From Sphaerulina vaccinii (Eukaryota > Ascomycota > Dothideomycetes > Mycosphaerellales > Mycosphaerellaceae): a stretch of DNA of 64,000 bases. Each line of letters opens with the position of its first letter. Within the stretch, counting starts at the first letter, position 1. The stretch covers positions 930,001 through 994,000 of the forward strand of contig JAKUDP010000005.1 of assembly GCA_022570795.1 (NCBI GenBank), read 5' to 3'. Both the position numbers and the translations under genes were made by a program. Shown here piece by piece: positions 12,101 to 22,266 of this stretch. The notes beneath the pieces were generated by a model. The model had not been told where the DNA came from. It was given only the letters and a program-made list of their open reading frames with translations, and did no database searches.

Positions 12101-12347
12101 GCCCAGCATTCGAGATGCAGCAGCTCCTGCCGGAGCCCCGATGACCCAAGCAGGAATAAGCCACGACTTGAAGAAGAAGAGTGTCGTTGTAGATCCTGTC
12201 ATTGTACGTCCACTGATCAATCAAGCACAGATCAAGCCAAAAGTCACCGCGATGCCAAAGTTGTCCGGTCAACGCAGTCGTGCGATCCACCAGCAGCGCG
12301 TGTCAAGCATGAAGAAAGACGCGGCAATCGCCGTTGGGAGGCAATAG
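9114..12347 (+). CDS. DUF3435 tyrosine recombinase (Starship captain-like) with zinc fingers and telobox-like Myb domain
   Basis: Three exons, 9114..9832, 9884..10206 and 10255..12347, give 1044 aa; both introns (50 and 48 nt) restore the frame. Residues 1-380 form the DUF3435 tyrosine-recombinase core. The box I Arg is R186 (YTGSRPGE), the box II YxxR is Y336-R339 and the terminal pair is H361 (MGH) with Y370 nine residues later, so the active site looks complete. Residues about 535-775 hold a Cys/His-rich array of C2H2-like fingers. Residues about 831-897 form a single Myb repeat ending in a telobox-like helix (QVQLKGKAR). The Myb block is bracketed by two acidic direct repeats (about 802-831 and 937-970). 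DUF3435 proteins include the captains that mobilise Starship elements, where the captain is the first gene and reads into the element. A non-mobile member of the same family remains possible. Confidence 0.85.
11615..12116 (+). repeat. about 90-bp direct repeat flanking the Myb-coding segment
   Basis: Sequence at about 11617-11700 recurs at about 12023-12115. Both copies encode LPSAE followed by an Asp run and TEVEQTTPSIR. Copies differ by a few substitutions and by the number of GAC codons. The roughly 320 bp between them encode the Myb domain and its tail. Confidence 0.88.
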
Positions 12348-12832
12348 CTCATAGATGATCAAGCTGCTACCAAGTTCCAGCTCTATTACAAGGACTTGGA
12401 GATCAGACCCCCAGTAAGTAAGCATCGAAACTCTAGCGAGAAAAGCGAAGGGCGATAGCTTCTCGTAGAGACCTCTAGACTCTGAGTGGACAAATACATC
12501 GGTTTCGTGATTGAGGCGTGCTAGACCGCTGGCGGCTATGTTATAGGCTCCGTAGTTTGATTAGACTGAGCATGATCTTAGCGTCATAGTGACGAAGCGG
12601 GTCTTCGTAGCTATTCCCACCTGTGTGCAATACCTTCATCTTGCCTGTCGTGACACTACGCTGTGAGAGGTGACATGCCGATGGAGGCACGGTACTGTGC
12701 TGAGACGCAGCTGCGGTCCAGTGATCCTAGCAAGCTGAAGGGGCGCAGCACTGCCTCTGCGCAGGTATATATATCTGCTGTCGCTCGTCCGGTCCCTTTA
12801 CTCTGTCCATCATCTCCTGCCACGGGAACACG
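12348..12832. other. intergenic between recombinase and sirtuin
   Basis: No gene in 485 bp. It presumably holds the 3' UTR of the recombinase and the promoter of the sirtuin, which lies in the same orientation. Confidence 0.5.
12766..12774 (+). promoter_or_regulatory. TATA box of the sirtuin gene
   Basis: TATATATAT sits about 60 bp upstream of the sirtuin ATG at 12833, a typical distance for a fungal core promoter. Confidence 0.55.
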
Positions 12833-13735
12833 ATGCCCAAGAGAAAAGCGCTTTCGCAGCACCATATTCGCCGTAAGAAGCTAAACTCGTGCGTCGTCCA
12901 GGACTTCCCAGCATCATGCAGCGTCAACGACGCCGTGTCAGCATTGAAGAAGTGCTCGAGGATCTTGTTCATCACAGGCGCTGGAGTTTCAACGTCTGCC
13001 GGAATCCCTGATTTCCGGTCTCCACGAGGACTCTACGACCGTCGCAAGTTGCAGGGCGCATTCGACGCCGCCACATTACAATACGCTGCAGAGGAGGTCA
13101 AGACCGCTATTACTGCACTGTTCAAAGAGGCGTCTTCAGCTGAGCCTACGCGTTTCCATATAGTGTTGGACTCGATCCGCCATCGAGTGGTCCGTGTTTA
13201 CACCCAGAACATTGACGGATTGGAGAGGAAAATCGCCACAAGCACAGGCCATGATTTGCGGGTGGTCGAGCTCCACGGTACCTTGAGTGAGGTGGTATGC
13301 ACTCTGCGTCCATCTCATCGCCGACCAACTCACGCGCACCATCTCTGGAACTTCTGCCCGGACTGTGCCGAGGAACAGCAGCGCCGAAGCGAGCGCGGCT
13401 TGCGCAGGCGGAGTGTTGGTGTTATGCGCCCACGCATCACTCTTTACCAAGAAGAGGCCTTCGATGATGTGGAAATCGGGCAGCATATGGAACAAGACAT
13501 CGGGGAGCCTCCAGATGCTCTCATCGTAGCTGGAACGACTCTTAGCATCAAACGTGTCCGTGAGTTTGCTACGCATCTGGCCATGAGCGTGAGTCTGTTG
13601 GGCGGGCCAACTGTGTGGGTGTCACATGGCCGATGCCCGATATCCCATATGGCGTTCCAATTGAGTATGGATTGTGACGACTTCGCGCGCTCCTTGGAGC
13701 CTTTGACAGGTACAGAGGATGGATGCGCTGCTTAG
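12833..13735 (+). CDS. divergent sirtuin (SIR2-family NAD-dependent deacylase), Hst3/Hst4-like layout
   Basis: Single exon, 300 aa, with a basic N-terminus (PKRK) that could act as a nuclear signal. Rossmann-fold motifs are clear: GAGVSTSAGIPDFRS at residues 49-63, TQNIDGLE at 123-130, and the catalytic His in LHGT (H147). Sirtuins remove acetyl or other acyl groups from lysines using NAD+. The zinc site is unusual: C155 and C174-x2-C177 are present, but the fourth ligand expected three residues after C155 is Arg (R158). Either a nearby His replaces it or zinc binding is lost. It follows the recombinase in the same orientation with its own promoter. Fungal Hst-type sirtuins act on chromatin; whether this one does is inference. 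Confidence 0.85.
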   Translation: MPKRKALSQHHIRRKKLNSCVVQDFPASCSVNDAVSALKKCSRILFITGAGVSTSAGIPDFRSPRGLYDRRKLQGAFDAATLQYAAEEVKTAITALFKEASSAEPTRFHIVLDSIRHRVVRVYTQNIDGLERKIATSTGHDLRVVELHGTLSEVVCTLRPSHRRPTHAHHLWNFCPDCAEEQQRRSERGLRRRSVGVMRPRITLYQEEAFDDVEIGQHMEQDIGEPPDALIVAGTTLSIKRVREFATHLAMSVSLLGGPTVWVSHGRCPISHMAFQLSMDCDDFARSLEPLTGTEDGCAA

Positions 13736-14150
13736 TCTGCAAGGGTGAGCGCAGTCGGAACATGTGTCAGCCATGTTACTGCAGCACCATTGCGTCGACA
13801 GGCGTTCAGGTTGTTTGTATAGTCCCATCATCATCATCATCATCTAGTCCCGACAGTCTTCCACCCTGCGCGTCCTGCGCGTCGGAGAACAAGCCCGCTT
13901 CCTCTCCTCGTCGTCCTCCTCTTCGTGGTTGTGCCACGATGATGCTCTTTCCGCGTGTCTATGGCGGACGCTGGCGCCTCACCTTGGCATGGAGTTCCCC
14001 CCTAATCTTGGTTCCTGGTATCAGGTTTATTGCATGGCTCCGAGATTGGCCCTAATGATACTCCTTATTATCTGCGCTGCGCTCACTTGTGGTACCTCCT
14101 CGTTGCAACGCAAAGAATAGAGCACATTGAGTCGACAGCGCTCATCAGCA
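13736..14150. other. intergenic, no gene seen
   Basis: 415 bp between the sirtuin and the CAP-protein gene, containing a short TCA trinucleotide run near 13830. No coding signal was seen. Confidence 0.5.
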
Positions 14151-15068
14151 ATGGGACGCGTCGCGCATCTATTGCTGCTGTGCGGAGCTGCTGCAGCTGA
14201 TTGGCCAATCGGCTGGTACTTCCAAGTCGGCAATGCTGAAAGCACCAGTACCGTAGATCAGCTGCCGCCGGAGCCTACTGAGTCCTATCCAACGATTGTA
14301 AAAGTTATGCTGGCAGCATATACGGGAGTCCCTGCTGAAGATACCGATAGCAGCACCAGGCTCACTCCATCTGACTGCCACAGAGGCCACTCTCACATTT
14401 TCCAAACGTGTGCGAGTGGCGAACCCGAGACGCCCGACCTTCCTCCGGACCAAGTCCACAGCGATGGGGACACTCCATCAGAGCCAGCCAGAAGCCACTC
14501 ACATCCTCTCCATTACTTCTATCACTCAAGCCATAGTATAAATTATGCGACTCAAGAGACCAAGACACCAGATTCTCCGTCAAATCAAGTCTACGGCAAC
14601 GAAGGAGACTCCGCAAGTTCTGAGAGCCGTAGCTTCCAGTCGGAAGTCCTGAACAGTACAAACTGGTATCGTTCACAATTCCATGCGCAACCTCTGGAAT
14701 GGAATATCACCCTTGCTGCTTATGCCCTTACTTTCGCTAGGACCTGCGCATCGAATCATAGCGACAGGTTCAATGGGTTGTATGGTGAAAATCTTGCTTG
14801 GGGCGCTCCGAGCACGACTATAGCGATCGATCTCTGGGGCGATGAGTCCGCACTCTACTCTTCCGCATCTCCAGTCTTTCTTGACACCTATGGTCACTTC
14901 ACGCAGCTTGTCTGGAGAGCAACTACAGATGTAGGATGCGCCTCTGTCTACTGTGACAAACAGACAAAAGCGCGGATGGCAGGGGCATTTTTGGTGTGCG
15001 AATATTGGCCGGCTGGAAACAGGCGGGACGAATTTACTGGCAACGTCATAGTGCCAGAGCGGTATTGA
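14151..15068 (+). CDS. secreted CAP/SCP (PR-1-like) protein
   Basis: Single exon, 305 aa, starting at the ATG after CAGCA. It begins with a hydrophobic signal peptide of about 16 residues, followed by a roughly 160-residue low-complexity region rich in Ser, His, Glu and Pro. The C-terminal about 135 residues are a CAP domain: an NWYRSQFHA start, GENLAWG, the CAP signature GHFTQLVW and the second signature FLVCEYWPAGN. CAP proteins are secreted; yeast Pry proteins bind sterols and some fungal members act at the host interface. The long disordered spacer between signal and domain is atypical. Confidence 0.88.
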   Translation: MGRVAHLLLLCGAAAADWPIGWYFQVGNAESTSTVDQLPPEPTESYPTIVKVMLAAYTGVPAEDTDSSTRLTPSDCHRGHSHIFQTCASGEPETPDLPPDQVHSDGDTPSEPARSHSHPLHYFYHSSHSINYATQETKTPDSPSNQVYGNEGDSASSESRSFQSEVLNSTNWYRSQFHAQPLEWNITLAAYALTFARTCASNHSDRFNGLYGENLAWGAPSTTIAIDLWGDESALYSSASPVFLDTYGHFTQLVWRATTDVGCASVYCDKQTKARMAGAFLVCEYWPAGNRRDEFTGNVIVPERY

Positions 15069-15778
15069 CATGAATCAAGTGGTCACTTTGTGTGGATGCG
15101 TAAGTCTTCTGAGCTATAACGGCTTTCCTTCTCAAGGAGACATTTGTTCATAGAATAAATGTGGATTGTTGGCTTTCCGAAACTAATGAACCTCACAGTG
15201 TTGTTTTCTTAGGCGTGCCAAACATTACCAACGAGTTCACTGCACTCCAGTAGCATTGCCTTTGCAGGAATGTTTAAGCGTCAAGCCAGCATAACTGAAA
15301 CGTTGGCACACACGACTTTGAAGGAGAAAGAGGGTTCAACAGCGACTCAGGTCATGGCGTGCAAGACATCTTGTCCAGAATAACAACCCATAGGTCAGGT
15401 CATGGAGCATGTCTGGTGGCGCGAGACCTGGATCTTTTGTGAAGGTAGCTAAGGCAAGTTCCGCTTCTCCTAGCTTGTGATGTATATTGCTCAATTGGCG
15501 CAGGTTGTGAAGAGCATGCAGAGAGCATACCTACGCTCGTGAATGGGTCTGGTGAAGTGCTAGCATATCAACAAGAGCCTTGGATACAAAGTGATAGCGA
15601 GGTTGTGCGGTCTCAAGACTGGCTTGGAGCTCTGAATTCCTAGATGTTTGTGGGATCTAGTGAATACAGGATCCAGGAATCCGTGCACGGGTTTTCTTTG
15701 CACATCCGTGACAGGATTTAAGTTCGCTTGGGCCGCTTGCCGTGGGCTCATAACAGCTGGATGATTTGCTTGAGGACG
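15069..15778. other. intergenic, no gene seen
   Basis: 710 bp between the CAP gene and the next secreted-protein candidate, with no supported open frame on either strand. Confidence 0.45.
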
Positions 15779-16361
15779 ATGGACACACAAACGAAGATGC
15801 TAGGTGTGTGTTCGCTGCTTCTGCTGTATACAAAGATTTTGGCCGCAACATTGCCACTCCAGCCTTTGCGCAAGAACTATGAGTACCACTACCGACTTGG
15901 CGAGAGCACTCCAACAGGTGTTGCAGAGCATCTAGACACCCTTGGAGGCTCGGTCGGTGTGACTTTTTCTGTGACCAACGAACGCTATCAAGAAGAATTC
16001 GTGCACATGCAATTCCCGCTCGGTTATGAAGTTTCAACGTGTAGTGCATCACTCTGCTGCATCTCAAACAAACGCTGACTATCGTGGTCTAGATAAATAC
16101 CCGACTCTTCCCACGAACCCGATGACCGCACGTATCACAACCATCTTCGCGACCACGCCATCTTTTGCGAAGCCAGAACTACTGTCTCAAATAAGGTGTA
16201 GCATCTCTACGAAGGGTCATGGCTTACCAGGGTGTCCAACTCAGCACTCACTACCAGCATTCTCTCTTGATGATGGTGTTGTGAGGTTGTCGAGGCCGGA
16301 TAGCAAGTTCTGGCTGGGAATGAGTGTAGTTGACACGTATCTCTGCTACGTTGCGGTGTAG
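15779..16361 (+). CDS. putative secreted protein, about 170 aa, two exons
   Basis: The first frame opens with a signal peptide (M at 15779 or 15797, then a Leu-rich core ending ILAAT) and continues in a charged, Tyr-containing region. A second frame, open to 16361, carries the rest including four Cys. Joining 15779..16022 to 16093..16361 closes the frame, with a CTGAC branch motif and TAG acceptor, but the donor (GTTATG) is weak, so the junction is uncertain. No known domain was recognised. Position between the CAP gene and the second recombinase makes an effector-like secreted protein plausible. Confidence 0.5.
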
Positions 16362-16717
16362 CTTACATGACACTGTGCAGCTATATGCTGCAGCCTAGTA
16401 CTCTAGAGATTCGAGACTGGGTCACTTTCAGCCCTAATGTCCGTTGTAAATTACGCCATCTGCAACCAAATTGAGCACTTACGGTCACAGTTCGCACCAC
16501 ATTGTCTGGTATGCGCTCAGTGCCGAAGAACAAGCTCCCTTGTCGACCATTGCTAGCACACTACATGTTATGACAATCGTGTTGTGTAATAATTTATCGA
16601 GATGCGATTCAGCGAAAAGCTCAGATGTATCAGCTCCTGCATTACTTGAAGCCCGCCTGAGATGCGATGCAATCAGGTTGGCTCTCGAGAAACCGTGATG
16701 GCAGCGCTGCGTACAGC
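16362..16717. other. intergenic, no gene seen
   Basis: About 350 bp separating the converging ends of the secreted-protein gene and the second DUF3435 gene. The open frame at 16471-16698 is not supported. Confidence 0.45.
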
Positions 16718-18984
16718 TTATGGTAGGCCCGAAAGGTCTAATGCCATGGGGTCGATCAACTCTGCAAAAATTACGTCCGTATCGGGAATGATCGTCCCAT
16801 CATCGATATGATCGGACTGCACCTGAGTCCGTCGAGGACTGCCAATCACGTTATCTTCTTGCGATTTGATGCGTTTGTTGCCTGGTTTTTCAATTTCAGC
16901 CTCTCCACTGTATCGTCGTTTTTTGCATGTTGAGCTCGACACGACCTCTTTCGCTGAAACTGTAAAGATCGGCATTCGGCGAGCTTGGGCAATGATAGTG
17001 TCGCTGTCGGCAACAGTGTCGAATATCCCTTCACTGAATGCGACTGCATCTCGATCCATTGAGTGGCAGCTGCTTCCAAGAGAGGACTCATCAGTATCAA
17101 TTGTCGCCGTTGCTGAGGTCGGCTTGTCGTCTTGCGCGGCAATCAGCCTGTGGCCAATTCGGGGCTTGTATGGTGGTACGCCGTGTACGTCTTGCAGATG
17201 AGTCCAGAAAGCCGTTGTCGAGGTCAGAATGGTGGAGCATAGGGGATGCGGACAGGCGAGAGGCCAGGTGGCCAAGGCCAAATGGCACGTTGCCATGTGC
17301 GTATGAAGATTGTGCAAGTTCTTGAATTGGTACCACCTCTGCCTGGCCTCCATAGTACCATCGCCTATACAGAACACACAGTGTGCAGCTAGCAGTACGA
17401 CGCCCCTTTTACTAGTATGGCCGCAATAAACGTCGCGAAGACTGTGGAGATGGTCGGCGCAGTGATGATTCCACTCCAGTGCGGTCCCGAAGCATCTTCG
17501 ACACTGATAGCAGTAGTGGAGCTCTGGGAGTGTCTCAGGCAAGGGTACCATATGGTCTCTCAGAAGGTGTAGCTTTAAGTCAGTAGGGGAGTCCGTGCGT
17601 GTAGTGCAAGTGTCCCAGTGGCAGCAGACTTCCCCGACCTGCAAGTGTAGCTGTATGTGAGTGACGAACGATTTGATATCCACGCCCATGAGCTCACTGT
17701 GACAACCATCCCAGGAACAATGGTGATGCCTCTGACGCACGCAAGAGCTTAGTTCTGCGTACTCTGTATCCTGCTTCCGTCGCAGGAAACAAACAAGCAG
17801 ATGGCTGTTCTGATGAACCCAAGAGCGCGGTAAACTTTGATTGCAATTCGGACATCTTCCACTTTTGATAGTGCGTGTAAAGTGGTATCTCCACGGCATG
17901 TGACCTGTGCGTATCATGTTCAGGATAGCCTCTAGCAATGCCTCTGTTTCAAATGCAGATCCGCGATAATAGAGGTCGCAGATTTGTGCGCGTGGTGAGT
18001 CCCAAGCCAGACATGCGCTAGCAAGCCCGCCGATGCTTTCGCTTTTGCACTCCTGTTGAAACACCGCAGCAGAATCTGATAAATCCTTCCAATTAGCGCC
18101 GCTTTCGCTCGCCAAGTCTCCTAAAGTCGAATAGGAGCTGGATCCTGTTGTGACAAGTAGAGCTGCGAGAGGCTGCGCTGGGGCCTGATTTTCGGTTGAT
18201 CCAGATCCGAACTTGCGGATGCTTTGCTGGGTGAGTTCACGCCATTCTTCTGCGTCTGCTTCTGGATTCCAGTGTCTGGGCAGGCAAGCTGGTTCATCGA
18301 CTTCCCAACGTCGAATAGCGGCAGCACCAATATGTTTCCCATGACCTGATCTGTCTAGAAGCTCTGTAATTAAGGAGTCGAGACGACGTGCCTTTAAGGA
18401 AGCATGGGTGAGGACGGGACGCCCTCTTACGAAACAGCTTCGAAAAACTGGCAGCTCATCGATCTCCTTGACTGTGCCAATCCATTGTATATGACTACCT
18501 GGTGCATGGCGTAGGCTCCTAATATCAGCAACTGTGCTGATACCTTTCAGAGCGCCGTCCCCAATAGCCAGGCTAAGGAGTGTTCCCAGAGGGCATACAT
18601 CACGATGCTCGAAGTCTTCGAGCAGTATGACCGTAGAGCTACTCCAGTAGTCAGTGCTGTCAGCCTCGCTCTCAATGTCGCTAGTGTCATTCACCTAGTA
18701 GCGTCGATTCCACGAGTAGTCGGCCGATTCTGCAGCTGGAGTTCCACAGCTAGCCGGCGTCTACCGCCATCGCGGATCGCCATGAGTTTCATATGCTTGT
18801 ATAGCAATCCTTTGTTGGCACTCCTACCGATCAGATCGTTCGGACTCGTACCTGTCGACCATATTATCTGCAACAGTGCAGCAAGTTGCACACTCTCTCT
18901 AGGATGCTCGTACTCGTGGTCATCCAGGAGCCAGAGAAATCGAATGAGCTCACGAATGATGGATCTGGGTGGAGTACCTTGCAT
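16718..18984 (-). CDS. truncated DUF3435 recombinase paralogue with zinc fingers, catalytically degenerate
   Basis: Two exons, 18695..18984 and 16718..18638, joined by a 56-nt intron with a CTGAC branch site, give 736 aa from the first usable Met. It aligns with residue about 145 onward of the 9114 gene, and the intron lies at the same place as intron 1 there. The box I motif reads TGTSPNDLI, with Ser in place of the catalytic Arg. The region matching YxxR keeps only AIRR, and the MGH..Y segment is absent. The Cys/His finger array is well preserved, with the same spacing as the intact gene. The Myb domain is missing and the N-terminal about 145 residues are not found upstream. Likely an inactivated recombinase kept, or decaying slowly, as a zinc-finger protein. 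Confidence 0.78.
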
Positions 18985-19286
18985 GATGATGTCGGCAGAT
19001 AGTGAAGAGCACTTACTGTGTGTGACTCCACGAAGGCCATGGTAGCAATGATCTGTCTCTCCCGTGTAGATTGCAGAAGCACGCGAGATGGCGAGAAGCG
19101 AGAAACAGGAAGAGGGAAGTGAGAAGCGGGGAGCAGGAGGGGACAAAGTAGGAAGTTTCAGTCGCAAGGATTGCGCAGTTTTGGTCAGCAGTCTGACGCT
19201 AGTTTCTTCTAGGCAAAAGCCACTACAACAACAATATTGCGTATAGCTTACGTCGCAGGCGCAGACTTCTCCTCACACGGAAGATT
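18985..19286. other. spacer upstream of the truncated recombinase
   Basis: On the minus strand this is where the missing N-terminal recombinase exon would lie. No similarity to that region was found by eye, and the frame has no matching sequence. A GGGA/GAAGCG-rich purine stretch sits near 19090-19140. Confidence 0.45.
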
Positions 19287-19683
19287 ATGTACGGTGTTTA
19301 CCAAATGCGGCTGATGGTTGTTGTGCCTCTCACGACTCGTGGGTTATTGCTAGCTTCCGCTGCTCCTAACTCTGAGCAGCAATTGCTGGGAGACGCTGTT
19401 GCAACGACATTGACTCTGACATGCGCAGGTAAGGGCGTGTCATGTAGCCAGCACAAGGCTCCACGCTGAAAAGGCAACAGTAAAACACATGATCACAGGA
19501 GCCGACGAACTTGTCTCTGAACCAATTCAGACGATTACCTCTACCGAGTACAGGACGCGGTATATCATGCCGGATAGCTTTCAGTCTGAGCCTCCATTCC
19601 CGTACCCGTCACATACAGTCACCGTTGTCACAACTTCAACCAGCTTCGTTACTCCTTCTAGGTCAGCGACTTCACTCGATTAG
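19287..19683 (+). CDS. small secreted protein, 108 aa
   Basis: Exons 19287..19428 and 19499..19683 join in frame (G|GA) over a 70-nt GTAAGG...CAG intron. The product starts with a hydrophobic leader (core around MRLMVVVPLTTRGLLLASA) and is then rich in Thr, Ser and Pro, with a TVTVVTTSTSFVTP tract suggesting O-glycosylation. Only one Cys remains in the mature part. There is no known domain. Confidence 0.55.
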
Positions 19684-19946
19684 CCAGAGCTGCTATGTGA
19701 AAGGTGAGGCTACTTCCGCCTCTTTTCTGCCACATTGAGCTGCCGAGGAAGTACTGTTAACACAGATGTCAGCTTGCTAGTCATGTAGGGGATAACGAGG
19801 ACAGATCGCTGCTTGGGACAACTATAAATACAAGCATCTTTGGCTAGAGATGGTGACTCAGTTACTGTTACTGTGTGTTTAGTTGTGAACATAATCTTAG
19901 CCTATGGTATTGACGCAGGTCGTCATCGTTTCTTCAGAAGTAGAAT

Positions 19947-21048
19947 TCACCCATTGAACCAAGTGTGCAATACCTTCGTCCAATCATGATATGAAGCAGC
20001 CTCAAGGTCATCCACATTCAGCACATCAGCTCCTTCATTGATCAGGACTTGCCAGATATGATTCCTCAGTGATATTGGCCATGCCGGAGTGGCCCAAAAG
20101 CGCGCCTTCAAGCCCATACTATGCGCCATCTGGACTCGACTGCGAATAGCAATGAGTTGCTCTTTGGAAAGTGCGCCCCTCCGCAGTGGCCCGATGGTGT
20201 CTGAAAGCGAGGCGCTGGCATAGTACGCGCTGTTGCTGTTCCATGCAGCGGTCTCTAAGCCACTAATTTTGTTCAATGGGGCATCGAAGAAAATGTCGCT
20301 GTATTGTGCCTCAGATGGAAGAGGCTCTTGAAGTGCTTGGCCAGAGACCACGACCGTTACTGGTCGTACGACGACCTCACTGCTGTTCCTATAGCTGAGG
20401 TACCCTCTCTGGCGTAGCCCATCGAGATCGCTCAGATTGCTCATTGGAGATTTGAAGTCTAGCAGGAGTACTAGAGTCTGTTGCGGTCTCTCTATGAAAA
20501 CACCTTGTACGATTGAGCGATTCGCATGAGATTGGTTGCTACACGGAAGCAATTCAGTAGGCGGTTTGGGCTGAGCAACATGGCGTTTGACTTACATTTC
20601 GTCCAGTATCTGAACAAGATGCTTAAGGTAAACACCTTCCAAGGTTCGGTCCTCTGCCAGAGAGCCTTTGCTGTGACCGATCAATAGCTTCCCGTGGCGG
20701 CTCCATACATCTGCTTCCACACTAATGCAGCCGCATCGTAGTGCCTGAAACAGTGGCAATCTCCTCTCATAATCGTTGTGCGAGTGACATGGGATGGGGT
20801 CGACGCCTGTTGTGATATTGTCGAAGGTTGATGGCGGTGTTGTGTCGATGTGTCGATGGTAAGGCTGCGATTGGTGGGGCGCGAATACAGTATGCCCCAA
20901 AGCCACGAGGAGAACATGTAGTATGCCACTATGGAACGGTGAGCAGAATGGGACTAGAAAGCATGAGCTGGTGTTCGTACAATGCTGCAAGAGTTGAGAT
21001 TAGCAATGCTGATATGCCCAGTGCCAGTCTACGCCAGCCGCACATCAT
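19947..21048 (-). CDS. PLC-like phosphodiesterase, AIM6-type
   Basis: Three exons, 20981..21048, 20596..20928 and 19947..20538, with 52- and 57-nt introns, give 330 aa. The first exon plus the start of the second rebuild one continuous hydrophobic membrane anchor. The body has the HSHNDYERR motif and the EADVW element of the Aim6 family, TIM-barrel phosphodiesterase-like proteins related to glycerophosphodiester phosphodiesterases and PI-PLC. Conserved later features are LLLDFK and FWATPAWP, then a C-terminal block ending in NVDDLEAA. A further 53-residue in-frame extension upstream of the chosen Met exists, so the N-terminus is provisional. Substrate is not known for this family; yeast AIM6 mutants affect mitochondrial inheritance. 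Confidence 0.82.
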
Positions 21049-21349
21049 GTCCGATGCGATGGCACTAGCTTGGAGAGTCACCGCAATTTGCGATGTAGTG
21101 GAGCGCTGCAATGTCGCGAAACCAAGGCTCCCGATCTGGTCCAGTCCAATGTCGTGCTTGCTTGTCAAGCTGAGGGGACGATCCTCAATCACAGCTTCAT
21201 GGTACACAAATAGGCCTAGTTATCCCTAATCCTCGTCCCAATGAATCCGACTTTCGAAAACCCGGATTTCGTGCGCTGAGCGAAGTTGTTGCGTTTAGAA
21301 GTATTGCCATCCGCACTGATTCAGCACTCAACACTTTCCGCCTTCGAAT

Positions 21350-21737
21350 ATGTTTGTTCGCTACACTGTTGTCGCTGTCATCGCCGTGCTGAATGCCGGC
21401 ACTGCGAGGGCTCTCGCACCAGACCACTGTGAGCCGAAATCCTCCTCGTTCATGTGTAATTATACTGATGATAGGGCTAGGGTACGCCTGTGGTCCTCCA
21501 GAAAACCACGGGAAATACATTGGCGACGAATGTGCATATCATATTGGCGAGCTTGGCGGTGAAGGCCATGCGGCAAAAGGCCGTGAGTAGAACGTCGATC
21601 GCACTTGCATAGACAACAAGAAAGTTGACATGAAGCCAGACTGCCGCGAGGGAATGTTTCATGGGACTGATCATAACTTGGTCGATGTGACCACAGGTCC
21701 TGGCACGCCGAGGAAATTTTGCGATGATAAAAGCTAG
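21350..21737 (+). CDS. small secreted four-cysteine protein, 94 aa (effector candidate)
   Basis: Three exons, 21350..21428, 21475..21582 and 21640..21737, keep one frame across 46- and 57-nt introns with GTGAGC and GTGAGT donors. The predicted protein has a clean signal peptide (cleavage near ARA-LAP) and a mature chain of about 70 residues with exactly four Cys, spaced to allow two disulphides, plus many Gly and His. Small size, secretion and paired Cys fit a fungal effector-like or antimicrobial secreted protein, but no family was recognised. It lies divergently from the AIM6-like gene. Confidence 0.6.
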
Positions 21738-22266
21738 CGGCCAGATGGGGTGGTATTAGGCAATGGTTGCGCTGCAGATTCTCTTCTTGAAGTCCATAGG
21801 ACAATACTGAAAGTGTAGCCGTGTCAAATGTATGAGTACATATTTCCATTCGTCAATAGCAGGACTAGTGACAACCCAACCTCACGCGCTACGCGTTCTC
21901 TCCTCGGCCAGTGTGCTCGTTGTGTCCTATGGTGAGTCGCTTCTCGTATGCAGAGTCGAGGGGTTGTGAAAAGTGTCATGATTGTTGCTGAGGTGTCCTC
22001 GTGTGAACGTGCTGTGAACGTGTTGCGGCTCGCACCGGGCTCGGAATCCCGCAACCTGGAAACGGCCTTGTCTTGTCTTCTCTCGTCTTGTCCTGTCTTC
22101 AAGATTCTCGGACATCAGAGGAGGAGCCAGAGATGCATTCCATGATCTGGGAACCGACTCGAGGCGTGCCGACCACGATGTGCGACCCCCAGCACCATCA
22201 CCATATAAGAAAGCCTGGCTCAGCAGATCGAACGCTGCCCGGAGTCCATCAATCCTGAGCTTCGTC
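21738..22266. other. intergenic with promoter of the 661-aa gene
   Basis: About 530 bp without a gene. A TATAAG motif at 22204-22209 lies 58 bp before the ATG of the next gene. A TCTTGTCTTCTCTCGTCTTG pyrimidine tract is nearby. Confidence 0.45.
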
